A DNA stretch of 48,351 bases, from assembly GCA_937870845.1 (NCBI GenBank), contig CALMZR010000041.1, positions 1 to 48,351 on the forward strand, written 5' to 3'. Shown one piece after another: positions 7,292-14,814 of the stretch (its first letter is position 1; every line of letters starts with the position of its first letter). Position numbers and translations under genes: made by a program. The stretch is from an uncultured Chloroflexota bacterium (GTDB lineage: Bacteria; Chloroflexota; Chloroflexia; Thermomicrobiales; UBA6265). The notes beneath the pieces were generated by a model. It saw nothing but the letters and a program-made list of their open reading frames with translations, was not told where the DNA came from and did not search any database.

Positions 7292-8818
7292 ATGGCGCAA
7301 TCACACGGTATTGTCACGTCGCGCGGATTCGATGCCAGCCATCGGCAAAGCTCAGCCGCGGCTCCCGTCGGCGCCTCCCACGGCTTCGATCCCGGAGCGG
7401 ACGGCATCGCCGGCATCTACGCCGCTCGTGTCCTCGAGCGCGGCGTCGATCCCCGACTCCTCTGCGCCGACATCCGCGCCGACCGCCTCGGCATCACTGA
7501 CCGCGAGCCCCGCCGCCGCGCCCTCAAAACCCGGCAACGCGCCGCCCGCTTCGGACGCGGCACGGCCCAGAGTCTGCGTGCCCAGGGAGCGGCCCGCGCC
7601 CCCCTCGCCGTGACATCCAGACGAGTACGCCCCACTCGTCCCAGCACCATGTCTAGACGGAGCGCCGCCCCGCCAACTGGCCGTCCCAGGCAACTGGCGA
7701 TCGCCGGCCTGCTCGCCTTGCTCCTCTTCCCCCTCGGCGTTATCCTCGCCAACGCCCAGGAATCGCCCCCGCAGGCGCGCTACATCGTCCAGCCCGGCGA
7801 CACCCTGGAGGCCGTCGCCGCCGAGTTCGGCGTCGACCCCGCCGCCATCCTCGCCGCCAGCGCCCTTCAGAACCCGCCCTTCCTCACCCCAGCCGAAACC
7901 ATCGTCATCCCCGACCCCAGCGAGTCCCCCGACGCCGCCGCGGCCAACGCCGCCCAGCGCCAGGGCGGCAGCCCCTTCGTCGTCGCCGCCCACGACGTCG
8001 CCCCCGGCGAAACCCTGGCCGCCGTCGCCGGCTCGCACGGCCTCGACCCCTGGGCGCTCGCCGCGTTCAACGGCAACTCCGACATCGACGCCCTCGGCGC
8101 CGGTCAGCGGTTACGCATCCCCCTCACCGACTCTGTCGTCCTCCCCGCCGAAACCGAGGCCTCGCAAGCCGTGACCATCGACGATGCATCCGATCCCGCT
8201 CCTCTCGTCTGGGACGAACCCGCGCCTGAGCCGGAGGCCGTCGGCAGCTCCGCGGACTGGGAGCTGCCCGCCGCCGGCCCCGTTTTCGCCGCCGATGTCC
8301 CCGCCTGCTTCCAGGCCTATTCCCTCTCCTGCGAATACGCCGCCGCCTACATCGCCACCGCCAGCTTCGGCAGGGGTATCCCCGAGTCCGCCTTCGTCGA
8401 GCGCATCGGGACCTCGCTCAATCCCCACTGGGGCTACCGCGGCGACATCCACGGCGCCTGGGGCGGCAGCGACGACTACGGCATCTACCCCAAGGCCCTC
8501 GTCCCCACCCTCAACGAGTTCGGCTTCGCCGGCGACGTCTTCTACGGCGGCGACGCCGCCTCCCTCACCGCGCGCATCGACGCCGGCATGCCCGTCCTCA
8601 CCTGGCTCGGCTACTTCGGCGATACCGCCTGGCTCCAGCAGGATGAAGGCGCGTACTTACTCGCCCCCGGCATGCACGTCGTCACCGTCTACGGCTACGA
8701 CTGGGGCGTCTACGTCTCCAACCCCGGCCGCGGAAACTTCGACTACTACGCCTGGGCCAACTTCCTCAGCATGTGGAGCGTCCTCGACGGCATGGCCCTC
8801 GCCGTCGCGCCAATGTAG
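7292..8818 (+). CDS. Membrane-anchored protein with two LysM domains and a C39-like peptidase domain
   Basis: With the ATG at 7292 (GAGGGG about 8 nt upstream) the protein has 508 residues. Residues 1-118 are an unrecognised, Arg-rich cytosolic segment. Next comes a transmembrane segment, LAIAGLLALLLFPLGVILA (about 131-149). Then come two LysM peptidoglycan-binding repeats, YIVQPGDTLEAVAAEFGV and a second beginning HDVAPGETLAAVAGSHGL. The C-terminal 180 residues resemble Peptidase_C39_2: the Cys in YSLSCEYAAAYIA and the His in GMHVVTVYGYDWG fit the catalytic pair. It is probably a cell-wall-bound cysteine protease or hydrolase facing the periplasm or outside. A shorter start at 7650 (ATGTCTAGACGG), just before the membrane segment, is the main alternative. 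Confidence 0.8.
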   Translation: MAQSHGIVTSRGFDASHRQSSAAAPVGASHGFDPGADGIAGIYAARVLERGVDPRLLCADIRADRLGITDREPRRRALKTRQRAARFGRGTAQSLRAQGAARAPLAVTSRRVRPTRPSTMSRRSAAPPTGRPRQLAIAGLLALLLFPLGVILANAQESPPQARYIVQPGDTLEAVAAEFGVDPAAILAASALQNPPFLTPAETIVIPDPSESPDAAAANAAQRQGGSPFVVAAHDVAPGETLAAVAGSHGLDPWALAAFNGNSDIDALGAGQRLRIPLTDSVVLPAETEASQAVTIDDASDPAPLVWDEPAPEPEAVGSSADWELPAAGPVFAADVPACFQAYSLSCEYAAAYIATASFGRGIPESAFVERIGTSLNPHWGYRGDIHGAWGGSDDYGIYPKALVPTLNEFGFAGDVFYGGDAASLTARIDAGMPVLTWLGYFGDTAWLQQDEGAYLLAPGMHVVTVYGYDWGVYVSNPGRGNFDYYAWANFLSMWSVLDGMALAVAPM

Positions 8819-8881
8819 CGAGCGACAGAACCAGAGCGACCGGGGCCGTGCGGCGGCGCACTGGCACGGCCCCCTCTCCCC

Positions 8882-8908
8882 GGAAGTTCAGGAAGTTCAG
8901 CAAGTTTG
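8882..8908. repeat. 9-bp tandem repeat, three units
   Basis: GGAAGTTCA, GGAAGTTCA, GCAAGTTTG, between the LysM/C39 gene and the NfeD gene. Confidence 0.7.
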
Positions 8909-9041
8909 CCAGGGGTTCGGCGGAGCCGCGGCGCCCGTACGCCAAGCGTGCTCAAACCGGTCTGCTGGATCGGCGCCCGGAACCCCAGGCCGCAACGCAC
9001 GCATCGCCTATACTCGCGGCAGATCTCGCTGGAGTCAGGCC

Positions 9042-9839
9042 ATGCCGTTGTCGTTGCCCATCCATCGAATGCCGTTGGGGCCCCTCGTTCCTGCGCTCCT
9101 TCAGACCGAGTCCGCCAACCCATTCCAGACTGCCGTCTCCGCCCTGGCCGACCCGAACGTCGCCTACCTCCTCCTCGTCCTCGGCTTCCTCGGCCTCTTT
9201 CTGGAGTTGTCGAGTCCCGGCACGTCGATCCCCGGCGCCTTCGGCGTCGTCGCTCTCATCCTGGCCGCGGTCGGACTTTCCCAACTCCCGTTCGATTGGC
9301 GAGGCGCCTTGCTCATCCTCATCGCCTTCCTCCTCTTCTTCGCCGACATCTTCCTCCCCTCGCTCGGTCTCCTCACCTTGTCCGGACTAGCCTTGCTCGT
9401 AGCGGGCTCCTACGTGCTCTTCGACGAAGCGCAAGGCGCGGCCGTCAGCCGCCCCCTCATCTGGGCCATCGCCGTCGGCCTGGTCGGCATGTTCGCCCTC
9501 ATCGGCGGCTTCGCCCTCTCCGTCTGGCGCCGCAAACCAGCCACCGGGCGGGAAGGCCTCGTTGGCGCCGTCGGCACGGTCCGCCAGACGCTCGACCCGG
9601 ACGGCCTCGTCTTCGTCGCCGGCGAGCTCTGGCAAGCCACCGCCCCCGGCGGCGCCGACGACGCCGTGACCCCCATCGACGCCCGCGTCCCCGTAACCGT
9701 CACTGGCATGGACGGCCTGCGCCTCCTCGTCCGCCGCGCCACGGAAAACGAGGCGGCCGCTGCCGGCGTCGCCATCATCGGCGACACACACCCCGCCACT
9801 GTCCAGGAAGCCGGCCTGCCCGTCGCCGACGCGACGTGA
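9042..9839 (+). CDS. NfeD family membrane protein lacking the ClpP-class protease domain
   Basis: A 265-residue protein. After a short N-terminus it has the membrane block of long-form NfeD proteins: NVAYLLLVLGFLGLFLELS, then FGVVALILAAVGL, GALLILIAFLLFFADIFL, GLALLVAGSYVLF and IWAIAVGLVGMFALIGGF. The C-terminal 90 residues contain GREGLVGAVGTVRQTL and GELWQATA, the OB-fold typical of NfeD. The serine-protease domain that precedes this block in full-length NfeD is absent. NfeD proteins work with SPFH/stomatin partners, and such a gene follows at 10021. The ATG at 9042 has GGAG about 8 nt upstream, and a TATACT -10-like box lies at 9009-9014. Confidence 0.88.
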   Translation: MPLSLPIHRMPLGPLVPALLQTESANPFQTAVSALADPNVAYLLLVLGFLGLFLELSSPGTSIPGAFGVVALILAAVGLSQLPFDWRGALLILIAFLLFFADIFLPSLGLLTLSGLALLVAGSYVLFDEAQGAAVSRPLIWAIAVGLVGMFALIGGFALSVWRRKPATGREGLVGAVGTVRQTLDPDGLVFVAGELWQATAPGGADDAVTPIDARVPVTVTGMDGLRLLVRRATENEAAAAGVAIIGDTHPATVQEAGLPVADAT

Positions 9840-9858
9840 GCGGAGCGCCCGATGCACG

Positions 9859-9890
9859 GTGTCATTCCGAGCGAAGCGAGGAACCTCGGC
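9859..9890 (+). repeat. Dispersed 32-bp repeat, copy 2
   Basis: Same sequence as the copy at 2933 except for one T-to-C change. It lies between the NfeD and SPFH genes. Confidence 0.85.
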
Positions 9891-10020
9891 CCCGCCATCG
9901 CGGCCCTTGCGGAACACCAGAATATCCCGCTTCGTTCCCCATGATGAGACGATCTGCGCACCGAACCGAAGCCGAAAATCGGAGTCCGCTGTCGAATCGA
10001 TCTGAACTGGAGCCGCACCA

Positions 10021-10848
10021 ATGAATCTGAACTGGCCCCTCTTCGTCTTCGTCCCCATCCTCCTCATCATCCTCATGGTCCTCGCCTCCACCATCAAGGT
10101 CGTCAAGGAATATGAGCGCGGCGTCGTCTTCCGCCTCGGCCGCCTCGTCGGCCCCCGCGGCCCCGGCTTGATCCTCCTCGTCCCCTTCATCGAGCGCATG
10201 CAGAAGATCGACCTGCGCACCGTCACCCTCGACATCCCCGCCCAGGAGGTCATCACCCGCGACAACGTCACCGTCCGCGTCAACGCCGTCGCCTACTTCC
10301 GCGTCCTCGACCCCAACGCCGCCATCGTCAACGTCACCGACTACAACCGCGCCACCTCCCAGATCGCCCAGACCACCCTCCGCTCCGTCCTCGGCCAGTC
10401 GACCCTCGACGACCTCCTCTCCGAGCGGGAGAAGATCAACGAGCAGCTCCAGCGCATCATCGACGAGCAGACCGAGCCGTGGGGCGTCAAAGTCAGCATC
10501 GTCGAGGTCAAGGACGTCGAGCTGCCGCAGACGATGCAGCGCGCCATGGCCCGCCAGGCCGAGGCCGAGCGCGAAAAGCGCGCCAAGGTCATCCACGCCG
10601 AAGGCGAGCTGGAAGCGAGCCAGAAGCTGGCCCAGGCGGCCGTCGTCATCGACCAGAACCCCCTCGGCATCCAGCTCCGTTACCTGCAAACCCTCACCGA
10701 GATCGGTGCGGAGAAAAACACGACCGTCGTGTTCCCATTGCCCATCGACCTCATCGCCGGCCTCTTCAACCGCGGCAGCCGCAATGGCGCTGCCGCGCAA
10801 TCGGTCTCGGCCAGTCCCGCGACCGACTCCTCCAACGTGGACCGCTGA
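10021..10848 (+). CDS. SPFH/band 7 (stomatin/slipin-like) membrane protein
   Basis: A 275-residue protein anchored by one N-terminal helix, [18 protein letters not shown] (about residues 7-24). The slipin-type entry [20 protein letters not shown] follows. The SPFH core includes [18 protein letters not shown] and the conserved segment [21 protein letters not shown] charged helical stretch rich in Ala, Glu and Lys (about 180-210) should form the coiled-coil oligomerisation zone. Family members build large ring-shaped cages that scaffold membrane microdomains. The neighbouring NfeD gene is the usual partner. The start ATG at 10021 has TGGAG upstream. Confidence 0.93.
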   Translation: MNLNWPLFVFVPILLIILMVLASTIKVVKEYERGVVFRLGRLVGPRGPGLILLVPFIERMQKIDLRTVTLDIPAQEVITRDNVTVRVNAVAYFRVLDPNAAIVNVTDYNRATSQIAQTTLRSVLGQSTLDDLLSEREKINEQLQRIIDEQTEPWGVKVSIVEVKDVELPQTMQRAMARQAEAEREKRAKVIHAEGELEASQKLAQAAVVIDQNPLGIQLRYLQTLTEIGAEKNTTVVFPLPIDLIAGLFNRGSRNGAAAQSVSASPATDSSNVDR

Positions 10849-10857
10849 GTCCGCGCC

Positions 10858-10876
10858 GCGCCCTCCGAGAGGGCGC
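10858..10876 (+). terminator. Hairpin after the SPFH gene
   Basis: A perfect 8-bp stem, GCGCCCTC / GAGGGCGC, with a CGA loop, 9 nt after the stop codon. No T-run follows, so it may be a factor-assisted terminator or an mRNA 3'-end stabiliser. Confidence 0.5.
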
Positions 10877-10909
10877 ATCGAGATGGGTTGCGGCATCTTC
10901 CAGCCTCGT

Positions 10910-10936
10910 TGTCACGCGGCAGACCTCTTCGTCGTC
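10910..10936 (+). promoter_or_regulatory. Predicted ECF41-type promoter in front of the sigma factor gene
   Basis: TGTCACG (10910-10916), exactly 16 nt, then CGTC (10933-10936), 32 nt before the sigma factor ATG. The target sequence reported for ECF41 sigma factors is, as I recall it, TGTCACA-N16-CGTC, so this site differs at one base. It implies autoregulation. Confidence 0.65.
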
Positions 10937-10968
10937 TCCTGCATGACTGGATTCGCGAGGAGGACCGC

Positions 10969-11874
10969 ATGACCGACGCAGAGCCATTTCTCCAATACCG
11001 GCCGTTGCTCTTTTCGATCGCCTACCGCATGCTCGGCGCCGTCGCCGACGCCGAAGACGCGGTGCAGGAGACTTACCTCCGCTGGCGCGGCGCCCGCGAG
11101 GCGGGCGAGGAGATCCGCTCCCCCAAATCGTGGCTGACCACTGCCATCAGCCGCGTCTGCTTGGACCAGCTCGGCTCGGCCCGCGTCAAGCGCGAGCAGT
11201 ACGTCGGCCCCTGGCTCCCCGAACCGCTTGCCGGCGTCTCCCCGGACGTCGCCGAGACGGCCGCCGACGCCGACTCGCTCTCGATCGCGTTTCTGGTCCT
11301 GCTCGAATCGCTTTCGCCCAAAGAGCGCGCCGTCTTCCTGCTCCACGACGTCTTCGGCTACAGCTTCGCCGAGATCGGCGACATCGTCGGCGAGCGCGAG
11401 GCGTACTGCCGCCAGATCGCCAAACGCGCCCGCGCCAGCATGGCCGAGCGCCGCCCCCGCTTCGCCGCCCACCCCGCGCGCCGCGACCAGCTCGCGGACC
11501 TGTTCATGCGCGCTGTCTCCGACGGCGACATGCACGCCCTCATCGCCACCCTGACCGACGACGTCGTCGTTTACTCCGACGGCGGCGGCAAGGTCAGCGC
11601 CGCCCGCAAGCCGGTCGTCGGCCGCGACAAGGCCGCCCTCTTCCTCACTAACCTGCGGCGTCTGGCCCCGGAAGGAACCCGCTTCCAGATGGCGCAGATC
11701 AACGGTCAGCCCGGCGTCGTCACCCTCATCGACGGCGTCGTTCGCAACGTCGTCACCTTCGACTTCGCCGCGTCCGGCATCCACGCCATCTACATCGTGG
11801 TCAACCCGGACAAGCTCGGCCCGGTCGCCGCCCGCCTCGGCGGCGAGCAGCATCCGTCGCCCTCCACGCCGTGA
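10969..11874 (+). CDS. ECF sigma factor, ECF41/SigJ type, with fused SnoaL-like domain
   Basis: A 301-residue sigma factor. The sigma-2 region is LLFSIAYRMLGAVADAEDAVQETYLRW (residues about 12-38, seen in the order expected) and the sigma-4 region holds LSPKERAVFLLHDVFGYSFAEIG. Family-specific ECF41 landmarks are WLPEPL in the linker, DGGGK in the C-terminal SnoaL-like domain and NPDKL near the end. In ECF41 proteins the C-terminal domain replaces a separate anti-sigma factor and tunes activity. The ATG at 10969 has GAGGAGGA just upstream. No anti-sigma gene is seen. The next gene encodes an epimerase, one of the three protein classes (COE: carboxymuconolactone decarboxylase, oxidoreductase, epimerase) usually paired with ECF41. 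Confidence 0.93.
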   Translation: MTDAEPFLQYRPLLFSIAYRMLGAVADAEDAVQETYLRWRGAREAGEEIRSPKSWLTTAISRVCLDQLGSARVKREQYVGPWLPEPLAGVSPDVAETAADADSLSIAFLVLLESLSPKERAVFLLHDVFGYSFAEIGDIVGEREAYCRQIAKRARASMAERRPRFAAHPARRDQLADLFMRAVSDGDMHALIATLTDDVVVYSDGGGKVSAARKPVVGRDKAALFLTNLRRLAPEGTRFQMAQINGQPGVVTLIDGVVRNVVTFDFAASGIHAIYIVVNPDKLGPVAARLGGEQHPSPSTP

Positions 11875-11897
11875 TCGCCACATCCCAGGAGCACGCC

Positions 11898-13334
11898 ATG
11901 TCCACCATCTTCGTCACCGGCCCCACCGGAGTCCTCGGCCGCGCCACGACCCCGCTCCTCGTCGCCAGCGGCTACGCCGTGCGCGCCCTCTCCCGCTCAG
12001 AAGCCAACGACGCGGCCATTCGCGCCCTCGGCGCCGAGCCCGTCCGCGGCGACCTCTTCGACGCCGTCTCCCTCCGCGCGGCCATGACCGGCGCCGACGC
12101 CGTCCTCCACCTCGCCACTCGCATCCCGCCCAGCACCGAAATGCGCCGCCGCGAGGCCTGGCACGAGAACGACCGCATCCGCGCCCTCGGCACGAAGCTG
12201 ATCGTCGACGCCGCCCTCGCAACCGGCGTGCAGACCCTGATCTACCCCAGCTTCGCCTACGTCTATCCCGACAGCGGCGACGCCTGGATCGACGCCACGA
12301 CCACCCCGCCCGAGCCCATCGACTCCATGCGCTCCACCATCGCCGCCGAAGAGGAAGTCGCCCGCTTCGCCGCGTCCTCGCCCGACGGCCGCCGCCGCGG
12401 CATCGCCCTCCGGCTGGGCGGCCTCTACGGGCCAGATGTCCCCTCCATCGTCGAGCAGCTCGACCTCGCCGCCAAGGGCGTCTCCATGTTCGGCGCGGCC
12501 CGCAACGCCTACGTCCCCATGCTCTGGATCGACGACGCCGCCTCCGCCCTCCTCGCCGCCCTCGAGCGCGCCCCCTCCGGCCTCTACGACGTCGTCGACG
12601 ACGAGCCCATCACCCAGTCCGCGCTCAACGATGCCCTCGCCGCCCCCGTCGGCCGCCGCCGCCTCTTCGCCCTCCCCTCGTGGCTGATCCGTGTCATGGC
12701 AGGCTCCACCGGCGCCGCGTTCGGCCGCAGCTTGCGCATCTCCAACCGGCGCTTCCGCGACGCCACCGGCTGGGCTCCATCGGTCCCCAATGGCCGCGTC
12801 GGCCTGGCCCGCATCGCGTCCGAGCGCGAAACTCCTTCGCGCCTCGTGGTCCCTGCTCTCGTCAGGATCGGCTTATGGGCGATGGCGCTCTTCACATTGC
12901 TCGCCGGCGTGCAGCAGCAGTTCACCCCCCGCGCCTTCTACGACACGTTTCCCGGTTTCGGGCTGCAATGGGTCTCCGTCGAGAGCCCCTACAACGAACA
13001 CCTCTTGCGCGACCTCGGCGGCGCCAACCTCGCTCTCGCCGTGGTGCTCATGTACGCTATCTCTCGCCCCTCGGTGGGCATGGTCCGCACAGTCGCTGGC
13101 GCCATGCTCGTCGCCCAGACTCCTCATTTCGTCTACTACGCTGGCCACCTGGACCTCTTGCCGACGGTCCTTGATACGACCCTGCAGACTGCCTCGCTCG
13201 CGCTCGTCGTCCTCGTCCCGGTCGTGGTTTTCCTCTCCGCTGGCCGCATCGCCGTCGCCCGCCCACGGACATTGACGCCGACAGCGCCCGCTGTTGACCA
13301 ACCACCGCGGTTCGCCGCGTCGGCGCACTCGTGA
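11898..13334 (+). CDS. NAD-dependent epimerase fused to a C-terminal membrane domain (ECF41 partner)
   Basis: A 478-residue fusion. Residues 1-300 are an extended SDR: the dinucleotide motif VTGPTGVLGRATTPLL is at the N-terminus, followed by ADAVLHLAT, then YPSFAYVY in the catalytic Tyr region. The usual YxxxK is not clear. Residues about 315-460 form four predicted membrane helices: IGLWAMALFTLLAGVQQ, ANLALAVVLMYAIS, VAGAMLVAQTPHFVYYAGHL and ASLALVVLVPVVVFLS. The segment between helices one and two, FTPRAFYDTFPGF..NEHLLRDLGG, resembles small DoxX-like or DUF membrane proteins. The gene starts 23 nt after the sigma factor stop (ATG at 11898, AGGAG upstream) and is almost surely co-transcribed. 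It is probably the main target of the sigma factor. Confidence 0.85.
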   Translation: MSTIFVTGPTGVLGRATTPLLVASGYAVRALSRSEANDAAIRALGAEPVRGDLFDAVSLRAAMTGADAVLHLATRIPPSTEMRRREAWHENDRIRALGTKLIVDAALATGVQTLIYPSFAYVYPDSGDAWIDATTTPPEPIDSMRSTIAAEEEVARFAASSPDGRRRGIALRLGGLYGPDVPSIVEQLDLAAKGVSMFGAARNAYVPMLWIDDAASALLAALERAPSGLYDVVDDEPITQSALNDALAAPVGRRRLFALPSWLIRVMAGSTGAAFGRSLRISNRRFRDATGWAPSVPNGRVGLARIASERETPSRLVVPALVRIGLWAMALFTLLAGVQQQFTPRAFYDTFPGFGLQWVSVESPYNEHLLRDLGGANLALAVVLMYAISRPSVGMVRTVAGAMLVAQTPHFVYYAGHLDLLPTVLDTTLQTASLALVVLVPVVVFLSAGRIAVARPRTLTPTAPAVDQPPRFAASAHS

Positions 13335-13404
13335 GGCGCTCGAATCCGACCCCGCGGCCGGGATCGGACGTAGGCTCCGCAGCAACACCCTCGGCGCCGC
13401 CGGA

Positions 13405-13722
13405 TCACGTCGGAGTGCATGCGCCGGCAAAGCAGAAGCCGAAGGAGCAACCGATGAAGTCTGGCTTGGGTTTGCACCGCCCACGTTTGCAGCGCTTCGT
13501 GCCGCTCTTCGTTTTCCGGCACGAACCCTTGTTGCACTGCTCGCACTCGCCGCATGGCGTTCTGCACCTACCGGACCCGACCGCTTCGACCTCCGATGAG
13601 GAGAGGCCGGCACGGGCCAGCACCACTGCCCCGAGAACGCCGGTCCCGACGCGGGCAATGCCGCGGCGGGACGCAGCCGAGACCCGGTGGCGAGCGAAGC
13701 TGTCGAACTGATCGCTGTTCAT
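13405..13722 (-). CDS. Small Cys-rich exported protein
   Basis: A 105-residue protein starting at ATG 13722 behind an excellent AGGAGGG site. The N-terminus MNSDQFDSFARHRVSAASRRG is followed by a hydrophobic stretch, VGTGVLGAVVLARAGL, which fits a Tat-like or Sec signal. The mature part of about 55 residues carries ten Cys residues among many Lys and Arg residues, for example CRTPCGECEQCNKGSC and CSFGFCFAGAC. The N-terminal pattern (F-D, then S-R-R, then hydrophobic) is shared with the proteins at 13779-14318 and 3990-4532. The spacing of its Cys residues differs from the C-x6-C-x5-CC module of those proteins. Function is unknown. Confidence 0.7.
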   Translation of the reverse strand: MNSDQFDSFARHRVSAASRRGIARVGTGVLGAVVLARAGLSSSEVEAVGSGRCRTPCGECEQCNKGSCRKTKSGTKRCKRGRCKPKPDFIGCSFGFCFAGACTPT

Positions 13723-13778
13723 GAGACCCTCCTGTTTCGGCGTCCTCGCGGTTATCTCGGTTCGTCCGGCAGGATGGA

Positions 13779-14318
13779 TCAGTTGGCGCAGGCGAGGCCG
13801 TCGCAATGCCCGGAACAGCATTGCCCGTCTTGATAGCAGTACACGCCGTTCGGCCTGCAGCACTGGGGCGGCCCGTCAATTGCCTTGCAGACCACATCCA
13901 GCCCGCCATAGGTGCAGCACTCCGCGGTGCTGGAGCACGAGGCGCCGGAAGGCGCGCAGCATCTGTGGTCGAAGAAAGCGCAGGCCAGCGACCCGCAGCA
14001 CTCGGCCGAAACGTCGCACTCCGCCCCATACGCCAGGCAGGCCGGGAAGACCAAACCGTTGCCGCGGCACGTCTTCTTGCCCTTCCTCCGCTTGCCGTTT
14101 TTCTTCTTCTTGCCCTGCGATTTCTTGCAATCGGAGCTGCAGCACTCACTGTGCGCCGCGCACCGGGCGCCCGCCGCCTTGCACAGTGCCGCCGCCTCAG
14201 CCGGTCGCCGGAACAGCCCGCTCGCCACCCCGATGCCGGCCAATGCGCGCAGTGCCGCTCGCCGGTCGCCGATCCCAGCCACTTGCCTCGTCCACACGTC
14301 AAATCGCTTGTCGTCCAT
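13779..14318 (-). CDS. Exported protein with four knottin-like Cys-rich modules
   Basis: A 179-residue protein from ATG 14318 with GGAGG upstream. The N-terminus MDDKRFDVWTRQVAGIGDRR plus a short hydrophobic stretch (LRALAGIGVASGLF) resembles a Tat-type signal. The mature part contains four modules of the exact form C-x6-C-x5-CC followed by C after 3-8 residues: CKAAGARCAAHSECCSSDC, then CLAYGAECDVSAECC, CAPSGASCSSTAECC and CRPNGVYCYQDGQCC. Modules 1 and 2 are joined by a Lys-rich linker (KKSQGKKKKNGKRRKGKK). The C/C/CC/C pattern is that of inhibitor-cystine-knot folds, so a chain of disulfide-stapled mini-domains outside the cell is likely. The function cannot be named. It precedes the smaller Cys-rich gene by 56 nt on the same strand. 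Confidence 0.75.
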   Translation of the reverse strand: MDDKRFDVWTRQVAGIGDRRAALRALAGIGVASGLFRRPAEAAALCKAAGARCAAHSECCSSDCKKSQGKKKKNGKRRKGKKTCRGNGLVFPACLAYGAECDVSAECCGSLACAFFDHRCCAPSGASCSSTAECCTYGGLDVVCKAIDGPPQCCRPNGVYCYQDGQCCSGHCDGLACAN

Positions 14319-14518
14319 GGGCCATCCTCCCGCTGCCGTGTTCCGAACCCTACGCCGCCGCCATTACCAGGCCGTTAACGTCTGGGTCGCCGCCGCCGCA
14401 AGGCCGCTCCGCGCTTGCCCGGCGAGACTCACGGCCGTGGCAGCCATCGCGATCGTGTTGATTCGGGCCTACAATCGCCGCGACGATCCGAGCAGCGAAA
14501 CACGGGGGACGAGCCGGC

Positions 14519-14779
14519 ATGCAGACGGACGACACCAAACGGCGCCACGAATCGATCGACCACGTCGACCCCACCGACGCCGGCCTGATGGACCCGGAAG
14601 GCGACGACGCGCCCGGCACCGGCATCATGGGCGACGAGACCGTCGTGCGCGATCTGGACGATGGCCGCCCGCCTGGCATCTACCCCGACCCACCCGCCCA
14701 CACCGGCGGCGTCGCCCACCCCGGCCCGACGCCCGCCGCCGTCGAAGAACGCATTGAGCGGCCCGAGGACTTGCCTTAG
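14519..14779 (+). CDS. Small acidic hypothetical protein
   Basis: An 86-residue protein, rich in Asp, Pro and Gly, with no hydrophobic segment and no recognised domain. It is likely disordered. The codon pattern (third positions mostly C or G) supports it as coding. The ATG at 14519 has only a weak GGGGGACGAG ribosome binding site. It precedes the dehydratase gene by 35 nt and could be in the same transcript. A TACAAT box at about 14470 could serve as -10, without a good -35. Confidence 0.6.
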   Translation: MQTDDTKRRHESIDHVDPTDAGLMDPEGDDAPGTGIMGDETVVRDLDDGRPPGIYPDPPAHTGGVAHPGPTPAAVEERIERPEDLP

Positions 14780-14814
14780 CTTCAACCGAAGAAAGCACGA
14801 AAGCAGGAGGACGC

